A stretch of DNA of 64,000 nt from assembly GCA_013336525.1 (NCBI GenBank), contig JAAXTM010000002.1, positions 496,001 through 560,000 on the forward strand. Reading direction: 5' to 3'. Position 1 is the stretch's first letter; each line of letters starts with the position of its first letter. The notes beneath the pieces are model-generated. The model saw only the letters and a list, made by a program, of their open reading frames with translations, did no database searches and had not been told where the DNA came from. Shown piece after piece: positions 8,064 to 17,424 of this stretch. The position numbers and the translations under genes are program-made. This DNA comes from Geobacteraceae bacterium (GTDB lineage Bacteria; Desulfobacterota; Desulfuromonadia; Geobacterales; Pseudopelobacteraceae).

Positions 8064-8230
8064 TCTGGCATTTGTGGCGTCAGGACGATAACGGCGTCAG
8101 GTACCTGGTCGGGACGTACGACACGAAGGAAGCGGCCCAAGAAAAGATAACGGAACTGACCAGGTGTCACCATAAGCAGACCTACTGGGTCAGTGAAGCA
8201 ATAGAAGCTATAACAGGTTCTGAATTATGA
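8060..8230 (+). CDS. Small unknown protein between the GNAT and SagB-like genes
   Basis: 56 residues, overlapping the previous stop and the next start by 4 bases each. The product MIWHLWRQDDNGVRYLVG ... EKITELTRCHHKQTYWVSE looks like a compact alpha/beta mini-domain (aromatic start, central amphipathic helix). The exact start-stop overlaps on both sides are good evidence that it is translated. A similar small protein (reading HLWRQDDNG ... V) is familiar from plasmid and phage operons, but no function is known to me. Confidence 0.6.
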   Translation: MIWHLWRQDDNGVRYLVGTYDTKEAAQEKITELTRCHHKQTYWVSEAIEAITGSEL

Positions 8231-8994
8231 GAAAGCCGATGATAACCACAGAAAGCGGCAGGTACTTCCTGACAGACCGGATCAGGGAAGAGGTCAATTT
8301 CTATTGCACCCCTCAGTCTGAAGGGGTCGATCCGCCTCCAGTCCAGAAGCCGGCGCAACCGGGCAGCCGAATCATCCCTCTACCACCCCGGCATGAATGG
8401 TCGATTAAGGCGTATGACCTGCAGACAGCAATCGCCGACCGTGAGAGTCACCGCCGCTTTACGGACGAGCATCTTTCCCTCGATGAATTGGCCTTTCTCC
8501 TCTGGACTACCCAGGGTGTTCGTGCCGTGGTCCACGAAGCGGCAGTTCTGCGCACTGTCCCTTCAGCTGGTTGCCGTCACCCCTTTGAGACCTACCTTGG
8601 TGTGCTTAGGGTCGCCGGTCTCAACCCGGGCCTGTATCGCTACCTCCCTCTTGATCACGCTCTGGTGCATGAACGGGATCTCCCGAACCTGCCGGCCTAT
8701 CTCACCGCCGCCTGCCGCGGTCAGGCATTTGCCGGGCAAGCAGCCGTAACCTTCATCTGGACTGCGGTTATGGCTCGCACCGAGTGGCGCTACGCCGAGG
8801 CATCCTACAAAGTCATCGCCCTCGATGCCGGCCATGTTTGCCAGAACCTGTACCTGGCCTGCGAAGCGATCGGCTGCGGTACCTGTGCCATCGCTGCCTA
8901 TAATCAGGGTCTGGCGGATGAACTGGTTGCCGTCGATGGTAATGAGGAATTCACCGTCTATATCGCTCCGGCAGGCAAAGTAGCCAGTAAATGA
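8227..8994 (+). CDS. SagB-type nitroreductase-fold dehydrogenase
   Basis: 255 residues. The SagB/ThcOx-type flavin fold is indicated by SRIIPLPP near residue 45, a [19 protein letters not shown] segment, LLWTTQGVR, the loop [16 protein letters not shown] and the closing [19 protein letters not shown]. Classical SagB enzymes oxidise azolines in peptide natural products with a YcaO partner; here no YcaO or precursor peptide is near, so the substrate is unknown. It overlaps both neighbours by 4 bases, directly upstream of recD2. Confidence 0.8.
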   Translation: MRKPMITTESGRYFLTDRIREEVNFYCTPQSEGVDPPPVQKPAQPGSRIIPLPPRHEWSIKAYDLQTAIADRESHRRFTDEHLSLDELAFLLWTTQGVRAVVHEAAVLRTVPSAGCRHPFETYLGVLRVAGLNPGLYRYLPLDHALVHERDLPNLPAYLTAACRGQAFAGQAAVTFIWTAVMARTEWRYAEASYKVIALDAGHVCQNLYLACEAIGCGTCAIAAYNQGLADELVAVDGNEEFTVYIAPAGKVASK

Positions 8995-11183
8995 ACGGGA
9001 AAACCACCACATCAGATGTCCCGGTCGAACGGATTTCCGGTTCCGTCGAGAGGGTAACCTTCCACAGCGAGGAATCAGGTTTCTGCGTCATCCGGATCAA
9101 GGTAAAGGGAAAGCGTGAACTGGTCACGGTCATCGGGAGTGCTGCAACTATAACCCCCGGTGAATTCGTCGAGTGCGTTGGTACCTGGCATAACGACAAG
9201 ACCCACGGCCTGCAGTTCAAGACTACTCACCTGAAAACAGTCCCCCCGAGTACCCTGGAAGGCATCGAAAAGTACCTTGGCTCTGGCATGGTCAAAGGGA
9301 TTGGCCCCCATTTTGCCAAAGTACTGGTGAAGGCATTCGGTGTCGACGTGTTCACCGTTATCGAGGAAACCCCGGAGAGAATGCTGTCACTCCCAGGCAT
9401 TGGCAAGAAAAGGACGGATAAAGTTACCGCTGCCTGGGCTGAGCAGAAAGCGATCCGGGAGATTATGGTTTTCCTTCAGTCCCATGGCGTCGGCACCGGA
9501 CGGGCGGTCAGGATCTACAAGACCTATGGCGATGAGGCCATCATCAAGGTGTCTGAGAATCCCTACCGCTTGGCTCTCGACATTCACGGAATCGGGTTCA
9601 AGACCGCTGACGTCATTGCCGGCAGGCTGGGTATTGCACCGGACTCACTGATCCGGGCTCAGGCCGGCGTGCGTCATGTATTGCAGGAGTTGTCCGGCGA
9701 CGGTCATTGTGCCGCACCCCACGACACCCTGATCAAGGAGTCGGTCAAACTCCTGGAGATTGACGAGGCAATCCTGGAAGAAGCGATCCGGGAGGAAGTC
9801 ACCCTGGAAAACCTGGTGCCGGAAGAGATCAACGGCGTTCCCTGTCTGTTTCTGACCCCGCTTCATCGGGCTGAACAGGGGGTGGCGAACAGCATCAGGA
9901 GAATACTGGGTGGAGCGCCGCCTTGGGGCAAGATCGATTTGGAAAAGGCGCTCCCCTGGGTGGAAGAGAAGACTGGGCTTTCGCTCTCCCAGTCGCAGCA
10001 GGATGCTGTATGCCTCGCTTTAACCAGCAAAGCACTCGTCATCACCGGCGGCCCGGGCACCGGCAAAACGACCCTGGTCAATAGCATTCTGAAGATCCTC
10101 GCGGCCAAACAGCTCGACATCCTGCTGGCCGCCCCGACCGGACGCGCGGCCAAGCGGATGACCGAGACTACCGGACGGGAAGCCAAGACCATTCATCGCC
10201 TCCTGGAGTTTGATCCCCAGAGTTTCGGTTTCAAACGCGGGCGGGACAACCCTCTCGAAGCAGACCTCATAGTCATTGATGAATCATCAATGGTGGATGT
10301 GGTGCTGATGAACAAGCTCCTGGCGGCAGTCCCCGACAGCGCGGCTCTGATGATCGTAGGCGATGTGGATCAGCTGCCTTCAGTTGGCCCCGGTGCGGTG
10401 CTGGCCGACATCATCACATCCGGTGCTGTCCCGACTGTCAGGCTGACAGAAATCTTCCGCCAGGCAGCCACCTCAAAGATCATCGTCAATGCCCATAGGA
10501 TCAACAAAGGAGAATTACCGCTGAGAAATGAAACGGAAGAACTCTCCGACTTCTACTTCATACCGGCGGAAACCCCGGAAGAAATCCACGCCAAGCTACT
10601 GCAGGTAGTTACTGAACGCATACCGAAGCGCTTCGGCCTGCATCCTGTCAAGGATGTCCAGGTTCTCACCCCCATGAACCGGGGAGGACTGGGTGCCCAT
10701 GCCTTGAACGCGGAACTACAGAAAGTGCTCAATGGGAACAGCGAGCCCAAGATAACTCGCTTTGGAACGACCTACTCGCCGGGTGACAAGATCATCCAGA
10801 CAGTGAACAACTACGACAAGGAAGTCTTCAATGGGGATATCGGCCAGATTCTGGAAATCGATACAGAGGAAAGCACCCTAAAAGCTGATTACGACGGAAG
10901 AATCGTCGAGTATGAATTTAGTGAACTGGACGAAGTGTCGCTGGCCTATGCCACCAGCATTCACAAGAGTCAGGGGTCTGAGTACCCGGCGGTGGTAATT
11001 CCCTTGGCGATGCAGCATTACATGCTGCTGGAGAGGAATCTGATCTATACGGCGGTCACACGGGGGAAAAAACTGGTGACGATCATCGGTCAGCCCAAGG
11101 CATTGAGTATGGCAGTCAGAAATCTCAACTCCAATCGTAGGTTGACCAATCTGACGGCTCGTTTGGCAGGTACTGTGAAATGA
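8991..11183 (+). CDS. recD2: RecD2-type 5'-3' DNA helicase
   Basis: 730 residues, the usual RecD2 length. N-terminal OB-like domain ([20 protein letters not shown]), helix-hairpin-helix region with [12 protein letters not shown] (about 130), Walker A GGPGTGKT at 353-360, Walker [10 protein letters not shown], motif [15 protein letters not shown], and the UvrD_C_2 domain with [13 protein letters not shown] (about 653). An ATP-dependent superfamily 1B helicase acting in DNA repair independent of RecBC. Overlaps the SagB-like gene and the GIY-YIG gene by 4 bases each. Its presence with xseAB and dnaQ suggests a repair or recombination operon. Confidence 0.95.
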   Translation: MNGKTTTSDVPVERISGSVERVTFHSEESGFCVIRIKVKGKRELVTVIGSAATITPGEFVECVGTWHNDKTHGLQFKTTHLKTVPPSTLEGIEKYLGSGMVKGIGPHFAKVLVKAFGVDVFTVIEETPERMLSLPGIGKKRTDKVTAAWAEQKAIREIMVFLQSHGVGTGRAVRIYKTYGDEAIIKVSENPYRLALDIHGIGFKTADVIAGRLGIAPDSLIRAQAGVRHVLQELSGDGHCAAPHDTLIKESVKLLEIDEAILEEAIREEVTLENLVPEEINGVPCLFLTPLHRAEQGVANSIRRILGGAPPWGKIDLEKALPWVEEKTGLSLSQSQQDAVCLALTSKALVITGGPGTGKTTLVNSILKILAAKQLDILLAAPTGRAAKRMTETTGREAKTIHRLLEFDPQSFGFKRGRDNPLEADLIVIDESSMVDVVLMNKLLAAVPDSAALMIVGDVDQLPSVGPGAVLADIITSGAVPTVRLTEIFRQAATSKIIVNAHRINKGELPLRNETEELSDFYFIPAETPEEIHAKLLQVVTERIPKRFGLHPVKDVQVLTPMNRGGLGAHALNAELQKVLNGNSEPKITRFGTTYSPGDKIIQTVNNYDKEVFNGDIGQILEIDTEESTLKADYDGRIVEYEFSELDEVSLAYATSIHKSQGSEYPAVVIPLAMQHYMLLERNLIYTAVTRGKKLVTIIGQPKALSMAVRNLNSNRRLTNLTARLAGTVK

Positions 11184-11440
11184 ACTGGCAGGTCTACATC
11201 ATCCTCTGCTCCGACAATTCCCTCTATACAGGGATCACTACGGATATCGATCGGAGGTTCAGTCAGCATGCTGATGGAAACGGCGCAAAGTATTTCCGGG
11301 GAAGGCATCCAGTGCAGGTGGTTTATTCCGAAAACAACCACAGTCGATCTTCAGCTTCCAGTAGGGAAGCACAGATCAAGGCTTTAAGCCGAATTGATAA
11401 AGAAAAGCTGTTGAATGGAGCTGTTTATGGAAATTTATGA
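11180..11440 (+). CDS. GIY-YIG nuclease family protein (YhbQ-like)
   Basis: 86 residues, single domain. The motif runs [18 protein letters not shown], giving the two conserved tyrosine blocks, then [17 protein letters not shown] and [17 protein letters not shown], as in small UPF0213/YhbQ-type proteins. These act on branched or abasic DNA, where tested. Overlaps recD2 by 4 bases and runs 14 bases into the glutathione peroxidase gene. Confidence 0.9.
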   Translation: MNWQVYIILCSDNSLYTGITTDIDRRFSQHADGNGAKYFRGRHPVQVVYSENNHSRSSASSREAQIKALSRIDKEKLLNGAVYGNL

Positions 11441-11906
11441 TGTTGAAGTTACAACAATTGACGGTACTTTGCAGAAGATGGGTATGTATCGGGGCAAGAC
11501 GCTACTCATCGTCAATGTTGCAAGTCAGTGCGGTTTTACGCCGCAATACGAGGGGCTACAGGCGCTCTATGAAAGATACCGGGATAACGGGTTCGCGGTA
11601 CTCGGATTTCCCTGTAACCAGTTTGGCCACCAGGAACCGGGTAATGAAGCGGAGATTCAGAGCTTCTGTTCTCTGAACTACAACGTCACATTTCCGATGT
11701 TTGCCAAGATTGAGGTCAACGGCGACAATGCGCATCCGCTTTACCGGTATCTCAAGTCTGAGAAAAAAGGATTGCTCGGGACTGAAGCGATCAAGTGGAA
11801 CTTCACCAAATTTCTTGTCGGTCCGGATGGTACCGTCCTAAAGCGCTATGCGCCGACAGATTCACCCGAGAGCATAGCTGCCGATCTGGCGGCACTGCTG
11901 AAGTAG
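11427..11906 (+). CDS. Glutathione peroxidase family (thiol peroxidase)
   Basis: 159 residues from ATG 11427, which has GGAG upstream; an in-frame ATG at 11415 is less likely. The catalytic tetrad is present with Cys rather than Sec: C35 in NVASQCGFTPQ, N64-Q65 in FPCNQFG, and W124-N125 in IKWNFTKFLV. A second Cys in FPC (C63) plus C81 may serve as resolving residues. Reduces peroxides, most likely using thioredoxin. Metabolic cargo in the operon, 14-base overlap with the GIY-YIG gene. Confidence 0.92.
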   Translation: MEIYDVEVTTIDGTLQKMGMYRGKTLLIVNVASQCGFTPQYEGLQALYERYRDNGFAVLGFPCNQFGHQEPGNEAEIQSFCSLNYNVTFPMFAKIEVNGDNAHPLYRYLKSEKKGLLGTEAIKWNFTKFLVGPDGTVLKRYAPTDSPESIAADLAALLK

Positions 11907-11920
11907 GAAGAGGTAATGCC

Positions 11921-12865
11921 ATGCACATAAACAATCTCCTTATCCATCTGCACAACAACATCGATGCGTTCACGCTGAAAGCCAGACATGTTGATCAGAT
12001 TCGCGAGGCTCTCCCTGAAGTGCGCATTACCATAGCTGCAAATAACAGCGAATTCATGGATAAGCTTCCCGAAGCCGACTGCGCACTGGTGTGGGTGTTC
12101 AAATCCGAATGGTACGAGCGGGCAACTCAACTGAAAACCATTTTTACCCCCGCTGCTGGACGTGACTGGGTAGCGGGAGACCCGGCAGGCCAGGTGAAGA
12201 CCTTTTACGGCAGCTTTCACGGCCGAATCATGCGCGAGAGCCTCCTGTCGATGATGTTGTATTTCAACCGCAATCTTCAAAAATCACTTCATGATCAGGG
12301 TCAGCGGGTTTGGGGACGTCTGGATTACAACGAATGTGTTGGACTCTTTGGGCAACGAGTATTGATTGTCGGCTTTGGGGCACTGGGTCAGTCCATGGCA
12401 GAGCTCTTGACGGCATTTGGAGCAAAAATCACCGGGGTCAAACGTACTCTTGGCGATGCCAAGGGAAATACCCATGTCGACAGGATGATCACCTTTGACA
12501 ATATCGATGAGGAGTTACCACTATCCGATCATGTTGTTCTGTTGCTGCCGGGTGGAACTGACACCGATGGAATCTTTACCGACCGGCATTTTTCAATGAT
12601 GAAGCCGGGAGCGTACCTGTACAACCTGGGGCGGGGAAACTGTTACCGGGAGGAAGACCTGATACTCGCACTTGAGAATGGTTCCCTTGCTGGCGCCGGC
12701 CTGGATGTTTTTGCTGAAGAGCCACTACCTCCCTCCTCGCCTCTCTGGGACAGACGCAACGTACTGCTCACTCCCCATTCAAGCGCAATCAGCCAGGAGT
12801 ATATCGATCTCTTTATTCAAGAGTGGCTTGCGACCATCAATGCTGCTAATAGGAATCACGCATGA
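11921..12865 (+). CDS. NAD(P)-dependent D-2-hydroxyacid dehydrogenase family protein
   Basis: 314 residues from ATG 11921 (GGAAGAGG upstream). The NAD-binding Rossmann core has VLIVGFGALGQSMAELL, and the catalytic elements are seen as LLPGGTDTDG, YNLGRGNCY (Arg region), LDVFAEEPLP (Glu) and LLTPHSSA (His). The substrate cannot be predicted. Part of the same run; the stop overlaps the hydrolase start by 4 bases. Confidence 0.88.
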   Translation: MHINNLLIHLHNNIDAFTLKARHVDQIREALPEVRITIAANNSEFMDKLPEADCALVWVFKSEWYERATQLKTIFTPAAGRDWVAGDPAGQVKTFYGSFHGRIMRESLLSMMLYFNRNLQKSLHDQGQRVWGRLDYNECVGLFGQRVLIVGFGALGQSMAELLTAFGAKITGVKRTLGDAKGNTHVDRMITFDNIDEELPLSDHVVLLLPGGTDTDGIFTDRHFSMMKPGAYLYNLGRGNCYREEDLILALENGSLAGAGLDVFAEEPLPPSSPLWDRRNVLLTPHSSAISQEYIDLFIQEWLATINAANRNHA

Positions 12866-13635
12866 GAGGCGATTCTTCGTTCCAGAAGATACATCCGATT
12901 CTTGACCATACAGCACTCTCGTCTCGCTACTTCTATCCTTGGCCAAACCATTTCGATAACCCATTTTTCGTGCAGGGGGATGGATTTCGTCTGGGGTGTC
13001 GCTATCGCCACATTTCGAATGACCTGCCTACGATTATCCATTTTCACGGGAACGGAGAGACTGTAGCAGATTATCTCGGTGACTTCGAAGAGCGGATCAT
13101 CGGCATGGGTGCCAACCTGCTGTTGTCGGAATATCGGGGGTATGGCATGTCTGATGGTGAACCGGGACTCGCCACCATGTTGGATGATGTCCGCCTGGTC
13201 ACTGAAACAATCGGGGTGCCGCCAGAGAAGATCATTTTTTTTGGGCGGTCTCTGGGATCACTCTATGCGGTCCACGGCACCGCCCTCTATCCGCAGGCAG
13301 CTGGGCTCATTGTTGAAAGCGGTCTGGCAGAGCCGCTGGAAAGAATTCTGGTCCGGATAGAACCGCATCATGTCGGCGCTACCATGGATTCACTCAAGGA
13401 AGCAGTAACTCTAAACCTCAATCAAAAGCAGAAGATCTCATCATTTAAGGGGCGTGTGCTGATACTGCATACGCAAAATGATGATCTTGTGAATGTCTCC
13501 CATGCGGAGAATCTCTATGAATGGGCGAACGAACCGAAGGAACTGTTGATTTTCGAACGGGGAGATCACAACACTATCATGGCGGTGAACACCGAATCAT
13601 ATTTCAGAGCGGTAGCGAAATTTCTTAGCGCATAA
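12862..13635 (+). CDS. Alpha/beta hydrolase (YqiA/BEM46-like)
   Basis: 257 residues. HFHGNGETVADYL (oxyanion hole loop), nucleophile elbow GRSLG with S130, catalytic Asp region LHTQNDDLVN and His in RGDHNTIM are all present, so it should be an active serine hydrolase of the BEM46/FrsA-like type. No signal peptide. Last gene of the plus-strand operon that begins near 3.3 kb; the next gene is convergent (minus strand). Confidence 0.9.
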   Translation: MRGDSSFQKIHPILDHTALSSRYFYPWPNHFDNPFFVQGDGFRLGCRYRHISNDLPTIIHFHGNGETVADYLGDFEERIIGMGANLLLSEYRGYGMSDGEPGLATMLDDVRLVTETIGVPPEKIIFFGRSLGSLYAVHGTALYPQAAGLIVESGLAEPLERILVRIEPHHVGATMDSLKEAVTLNLNQKQKISSFKGRVLILHTQNDDLVNVSHAENLYEWANEPKELLIFERGDHNTIMAVNTESYFRAVAKFLSA

Positions 13636-13685
13636 AAATGGTGCATACTATCCTTCTGCACAATCAGGCAGGCCAGTATGAAGCT

Positions 13686-14405
13686 TTATGCACCCATGAG
13701 TTGAATACTCCAAAAAGTCAGAAAACCAGCAAATAACACGAGGGTAGAGATTGGTTTTTCAGGTACGGCATGTGCCTCCATAAGTAACTCCTCCGTTACC
13801 AGGTAAAGTAGCGCTGCGGCACTGAAGGCCAGAGCCGCACCAATAACTGTGTGCGAAGCACCAGTAAGAAGCACGCTCCCAAGAACCGAGCAAAGAAATA
13901 CTGTTAATCCGAGTCCCCCTGAAACAAGTACTATCTGACGTGAGCTGACTTGCTCTGACGTAAGGGCCAGCCCTAAAAACAGCAATTCCACCGACAGTCC
14001 AATGGCAAGAATTGCCCCAGTCTCCCCACCAGCAGCAAACCCGGCACCAATGATGAACCCGTCCACTGCCACGTCAATGAATGTCGCCAATAGTAGTCCA
14101 CGCCCGATACCTGTCCTGATACCTGCCAACTGATCCTGAAGTTCAAGATGTTCAGTCCAGAGCTTCAATCCGTACATGAAAAGGCTCCCCAAGGCAAAAG
14201 ATCCAATCAACACAGGCCCCGGAGCGTGCTCCCGCCCGATCTCTGGCAATAGTTCTACTGCCAAGGCTGCCAAGACTACTCCGGCAGCAAAATGCTGGAT
14301 AAGGCTCCGATTGTGATGGCTAGGTTTCCAAAACGCCGCAAGAAAGCCCCCGCAAAGGGCTACAACAGCCGGAATTGCAATCAAAACTAGATTATGCTGG
14401 TTCAC
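13686..14405 (-). CDS. ZIP family-like metal transporter
   Basis: 239 residues from GTG 14405 (AGAGG upstream); GTG 14411 is the alternative. About eight hydrophobic segments. ZIP-like metal-site residues appear in HFAAGVVLAALAVELLPEIG, TFIDVAVDGFIIGAGF, SVELLFLGLAL and YLVTEELLMEAH (His/Glu/Asp in membrane helices). The usual His-rich loop is short. Probably an inner-membrane divalent metal importer. Separate from the SOS cassette: 60 bases after it, same strand, possibly by read-through. Confidence 0.75.
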   Translation of the reverse strand: MNQHNLVLIAIPAVVALCGGFLAAFWKPSHHNRSLIQHFAAGVVLAALAVELLPEIGREHAPGPVLIGSFALGSLFMYGLKLWTEHLELQDQLAGIRTGIGRGLLLATFIDVAVDGFIIGAGFAAGGETGAILAIGLSVELLFLGLALTSEQVSSRQIVLVSGGLGLTVFLCSVLGSVLLTGASHTVIGAALAFSAAALLYLVTEELLMEAHAVPEKPISTLVLFAGFLTFWSIQLMGA

Positions 14406-14464
14406 GAACACCTCTCGAATAGCATCATATTCGCCACTATTGCTTTATTGGCTACTGGTAGGAA

Positions 14465-15226
14465 TCATTTGTAGAACTCATCGATAATATCATCCGGGAT
14501 CAGATCAAAATCATCAGACATTTTTATCTGTCCCTTGGCGGTACCAAGCATTCTGATCGGTTCAATACAATCAGCAGTATCGTTTTTCGGGCTGTTGACC
14601 CTGGGGGAGACTGGATATGCTCTCAGGAGGTCAGCAGGACAAGGTCGGCAAAGCGTCTTCAATGGTGCGCCATCTGTCAGCTTGAGGTTCAACCACGTCT
14701 CATGGTCTTCATGGCTCAGAATAACCGGCATCCTGTCATGTATGGGTGCCATCAGCTCATTCGCGCTGGTTGTCAGGATGGAACAGGACTCTATTATCTG
14801 GCCATCGCTTCCTTGCCAATGTTCCCATAACCCAGCAATCGATAATGGACTTTCATCGGCCATCCGAAAATACCACGGCTGTTTTCTTTTCCCATCCTGC
14901 CTCTGCCATTCGTAAAATCCTCCTGAAGGAATGACGCATCGACGTCGTATGAAGGCCGACCGGAATGACGGCTTCTCTGCAGCGGTTTCCGACCGGGCAT
15001 TGATCAGGCTGTTACCGATAGAGATGTCTTTTGCCCAGGAAGGGATGAGTCCCCACCGAACGAAGGTCAGCTCCCGACTACCTTCCACATCCTCCCTGAC
15101 AATGGGTATTGTCTGGGAGGGGACCACGTTGTATCTGGGGTTAAGCTCCCGGTCGATTTTTTTGATGATACCGTAAATTTCGGTGATCATTTCCGGCGAC
15201 AGATCGATTACCAGACGTCCGCACAT
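14465..15226 (-). CDS. SOS response-associated peptidase (SRAP, YedK/HMCES family)
   Basis: 253 residues. Met is followed directly by the catalytic Cys2 (MCGRLV), then NARSETAAEKPSFR (Asn and Glu of the active site), CVIPSGGFYEW and MAPIHDRMPVIL (His). The family forms a covalent thiazolidine link with abasic sites in single-stranded DNA and is SOS-induced. GGTGAGG precedes the ATG, and the start lies 3 bases after the dinB stop, so it is the last gene of the lexA-dinB operon. Confidence 0.95.
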   Translation of the reverse strand: MCGRLVIDLSPEMITEIYGIIKKIDRELNPRYNVVPSQTIPIVREDVEGSRELTFVRWGLIPSWAKDISIGNSLINARSETAAEKPSFRSAFIRRRCVIPSGGFYEWQRQDGKRKQPWYFRMADESPLSIAGLWEHWQGSDGQIIESCSILTTSANELMAPIHDRMPVILSHEDHETWLNLKLTDGAPLKTLCRPCPADLLRAYPVSPRVNSPKNDTADCIEPIRMLGTAKGQIKMSDDFDLIPDDIIDEFYK

Positions 15227-15229
15227 GGG

Positions 15230-16462
15230 TTACCTCACCTGTACATTTCTGATCCCCTCCGGCTTCCAGGCCGGTGAGATCACATGTGAACCTTTCTCCT
15301 CATTGTTGCCTAAAAGGCTGCCATACGTCACGGTAAAATCGCCGAACCGGTCATTCACCGTATCCATTGCGTTGATCATGAAGGCCTTCCGGCGTTCCTC
15401 CTCAAACAGGGGCAACTGTTCGCGCTGGTAACAGAGATTGGTGATTCTTACCCCCAGCAGGCGTACGGGCTGTTCCAATTCAATGCTATCCAGAATCTTA
15501 ATGGCGCCCTGGTAAATATCATCACTTTGGTTGACATGACAGGAAAGGGTTTCCTGTTTCCCGAAGGTGCTGAAGTCGGCATAACGAATGGTCAGATGAA
15601 CCGTCTTGCCTGCCACCCCGTAGCGCCGAGCCCGACGCCCAACCATTTCTGAGAGCTGCAGCAGGTAGCGCAGGATCTCGTTTCGGCTGCTGATATCCCT
15701 TTTGAGGGTCATTGAATGCCCGACGGATTTGACCTCTTCGGCATCTTCTGCCGGGATTACCGGGGAATCGTCAATCCCTTGGCCCATCTGCCTCAGCCGG
15801 CTACCGATGATGCCGAACTTTCTCTTCAACCGGCCCTCATCGCAACGCCCCAGATCCCCGCAGGTATAGATGCTCATCATATTGAGATGGCGCTCCATTT
15901 TTTTACCAATGCCGCACATTTCCTTGATCGGCATATGTTCCAGAGTTGAACTGACTTTATCGGGCGCGATGATGGTAAGCCCGTCAGGTTTCATCATTTC
16001 CGAGGCAAGCTTTGCCAGCAGCTTGTTCGGAGCAATGCCAATTGAACAGGTAATATCGAACTGGTGCTTGATCCGTGCTTTGAGCAGATATGAGATGTTT
16101 TCAGCACTGTTGAAGATCGACAGAGAATGGGTCACATCCAAGAATGCTTCGTCGATGCTGAAAACTTCCACCAGGGGAGTGTAGTCCAGCATCATCTTCA
16201 TGATTTGAGCAGAGGTGTGGGTATATTTCCGGTTGTCAGCCGGTACCATGATGACTTCCGGGCAGAGACGTTTGGCCTCGTGCAGCATCATGCCAGTCTT
16301 GACCCCGAATTTCCTGGCCTCATAGCTGGCCGTAAGGATAACCGTTCGCTGCTGCGAACCAGTGACTACGATCGGTTTCCCTTTGAGGTCGGGGTTGTAT
16401 GACTGTTCAACGGAGGCAAAAAAACTATTCATGTCGAGATGCATGACAACCCGGTTGTCCAT
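15230..16462 (-). CDS. dinB: Y-family DNA polymerase IV
   Basis: 410 residues. Signatures: HLDMNSFFASVEQ (metal-binding Asp), the YEARKFGVKTGM finger segment, and VEVFSIDEAFLDVT (catalytic SIDE motif), followed by an HhH region (IKEMCGIGKKMERHL) and little-finger domain. Translesion polymerase. ATG 16462 shares one base with the stop of the 81-residue gene (TGATG). Third gene of the SOS cassette. Confidence 0.95.
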   Translation of the reverse strand: MDNRVVMHLDMNSFFASVEQSYNPDLKGKPIVVTGSQQRTVILTASYEARKFGVKTGMMLHEAKRLCPEVIMVPADNRKYTHTSAQIMKMMLDYTPLVEVFSIDEAFLDVTHSLSIFNSAENISYLLKARIKHQFDITCSIGIAPNKLLAKLASEMMKPDGLTIIAPDKVSSTLEHMPIKEMCGIGKKMERHLNMMSIYTCGDLGRCDEGRLKRKFGIIGSRLRQMGQGIDDSPVIPAEDAEEVKSVGHSMTLKRDISSRNEILRYLLQLSEMVGRRARRYGVAGKTVHLTIRYADFSTFGKQETLSCHVNQSDDIYQGAIKILDSIELEQPVRLLGVRITNLCYQREQLPLFEEERRKAFMINAMDTVNDRFGDFTVTYGSLLGNNEEKGSHVISPAWKPEGIRNVQVR

Positions 16463-16707
16463 CACTTAACCTCGATTCCGTTCAATAGCCAGCTTTGGTC
16501 GAGCGTGTTATAGACCAGATCGTAGAGGGCCTCACCGTCGGTAACAGAAAAATGCAGGAGCGTTGCGGCGCCAGTCTGCTCCTTCCAGTGGTAGGTCGTC
16601 TCCAGGATAGTATGCTTCCGGTTGTGCCAGTCGAACCAGACCGGTTTAATCAATCTGCCAGGGGTAAAGATCGTGGCTATACGTATTTGTTCCTTGATTC
16701 TCTCCAC
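16462..16707 (-). CDS. Conserved 81-residue protein of the lexA-dinB cassette
   Basis: Begins with GTG 16707, three bases after the lexA stop, with GGAGTAG as ribosome site, and overlaps dinB by one base. Sequence highlights: TPGRLIKPVWFDWHNRKH, TTYHWKEQTGAATLLHFSV, DGEALYDLVYN. This small protein recurs between lexA and Y-family polymerase genes in Geobacter-like bacteria as far as I recall, with no assigned function. The strict packing implies a role in translesion synthesis, perhaps as a polymerase accessory factor (inference). Confidence 0.78.
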   Translation of the reverse strand: MERIKEQIRIATIFTPGRLIKPVWFDWHNRKHTILETTYHWKEQTGAATLLHFSVTDGEALYDLVYNTLDQSWLLNGIEVK

Positions 16708-16710
16708 GGA

Positions 16711-17313
16711 CTACTCCAACTGACGATAAATTCCGACTACTTTGCCAACAATCGAAACATTTTTATCCGGCCCCACATATATCGGTTCCATATTGGGGTT
16801 GGCGGGTTGCAAGCGGATGCGATTCGGTTCACGGTGAAACCACTTGAGGGTCGCTTCGCCATCCACCATTACGACCACAGTATCGCGGTTCTCCGCTACC
16901 GGTTGAGGACGAACCAGCGCGAGGTCTCCATCAAAAATTCCTGCGCCGATCATTGAGTCACCCTTCACCCGCAAAAAAAAGCAGCCATCCCCTTTAACCT
17001 GCCCCTGATCAACGGAAAAGAATCCCTGGATGTCTTCGACCGCCGGTTGTAAGTGGCCGGCGCGAACCGTGCCAACGATTGGTAGAGAAATTGACTGCCC
17101 TCCGTGTGACGTAAGCACTATCCCGCGTGATGCCCCCGTTTTTTTGAGCCATCCTTTTTTTTCGAGCACTTCAAGATGCCGATTCACCCCGGAAGGGCTG
17201 CTGACACCAAGGTGAGCCGCGATGTCACGCACTGTCGGTGAGTATCCATGCGTCTGCGTAAAACGGGTAATGAAGTCCAATACCTTTTGCTGCCGGTCAG
17301 TAAGGGCGATCAC
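16711..17313 (-). CDS. lexA: LexA repressor
   Basis: 200 residues. N-terminal winged helix [12 protein letters not shown] ... [17 protein letters not shown]; autocleavage site VRAG (A85-G86); catalytic Ser120 in KGDSM and Lys157 in DGEATLK. All self-cleavage residues are intact, so it should respond to RecA filaments. Start ATG has AAGGAGAG upstream. A 20-bp operator overlaps its promoter (17330-17377), implying autoregulation of the whole four-gene operon. Confidence 0.96.
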   Translation of the reverse strand: MIALTDRQQKVLDFITRFTQTHGYSPTVRDIAAHLGVSSPSGVNRHLEVLEKKGWLKKTGASRGIVLTSHGGQSISLPIVGTVRAGHLQPAVEDIQGFFSVDQGQVKGDGCFFLRVKGDSMIGAGIFDGDLALVRPQPVAENRDTVVVMVDGEATLKWFHREPNRIRLQPANPNMEPIYVGPDKNVSIVGKVVGIYRQLE

Positions 17314-17329
17314 AGCACTCTCCTTAAAA

Positions 17330-17377
17330 TAGTGTACACCTGTTCACTATATACTCTCGATCATATCTTCTTGTCAA
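17330..17377 (-). promoter_or_regulatory. lexA promoter with overlapping LexA-type operator
   Basis: On the minus strand a perfect -35 TTGACA (17377-17372) is followed after 18 bases by TATATA (17353-17348). Overlapping the -10 is a near-perfect dyad, TAGTGTACA-CC-TGTTCACTA on the plus strand (17330-17349), one mismatch per 9-base arm. The operator lies 17 bases before the lexA start codon. The dyad differs from the E. coli box (CTG-N10-CAG) and from the GGTT-based Geobacter LexA box, so this LexA probably has its own specificity. No second clear copy was spotted in the window. Confidence 0.7.
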
Positions 17378-17424
17378 GACGGTGCCACCTTCCCCCCTAC
17401 AAGATTATCAGTCAGGAGGAACGA

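Noticed and set aside
13640-13694. Inverted repeat GGTGCATA / TATGCACC between the convergent hydrolase and ZIP-like genes as terminator
   Set aside because: Arms are 8 bases with a 39-base separation and no T-run; too weak to call.
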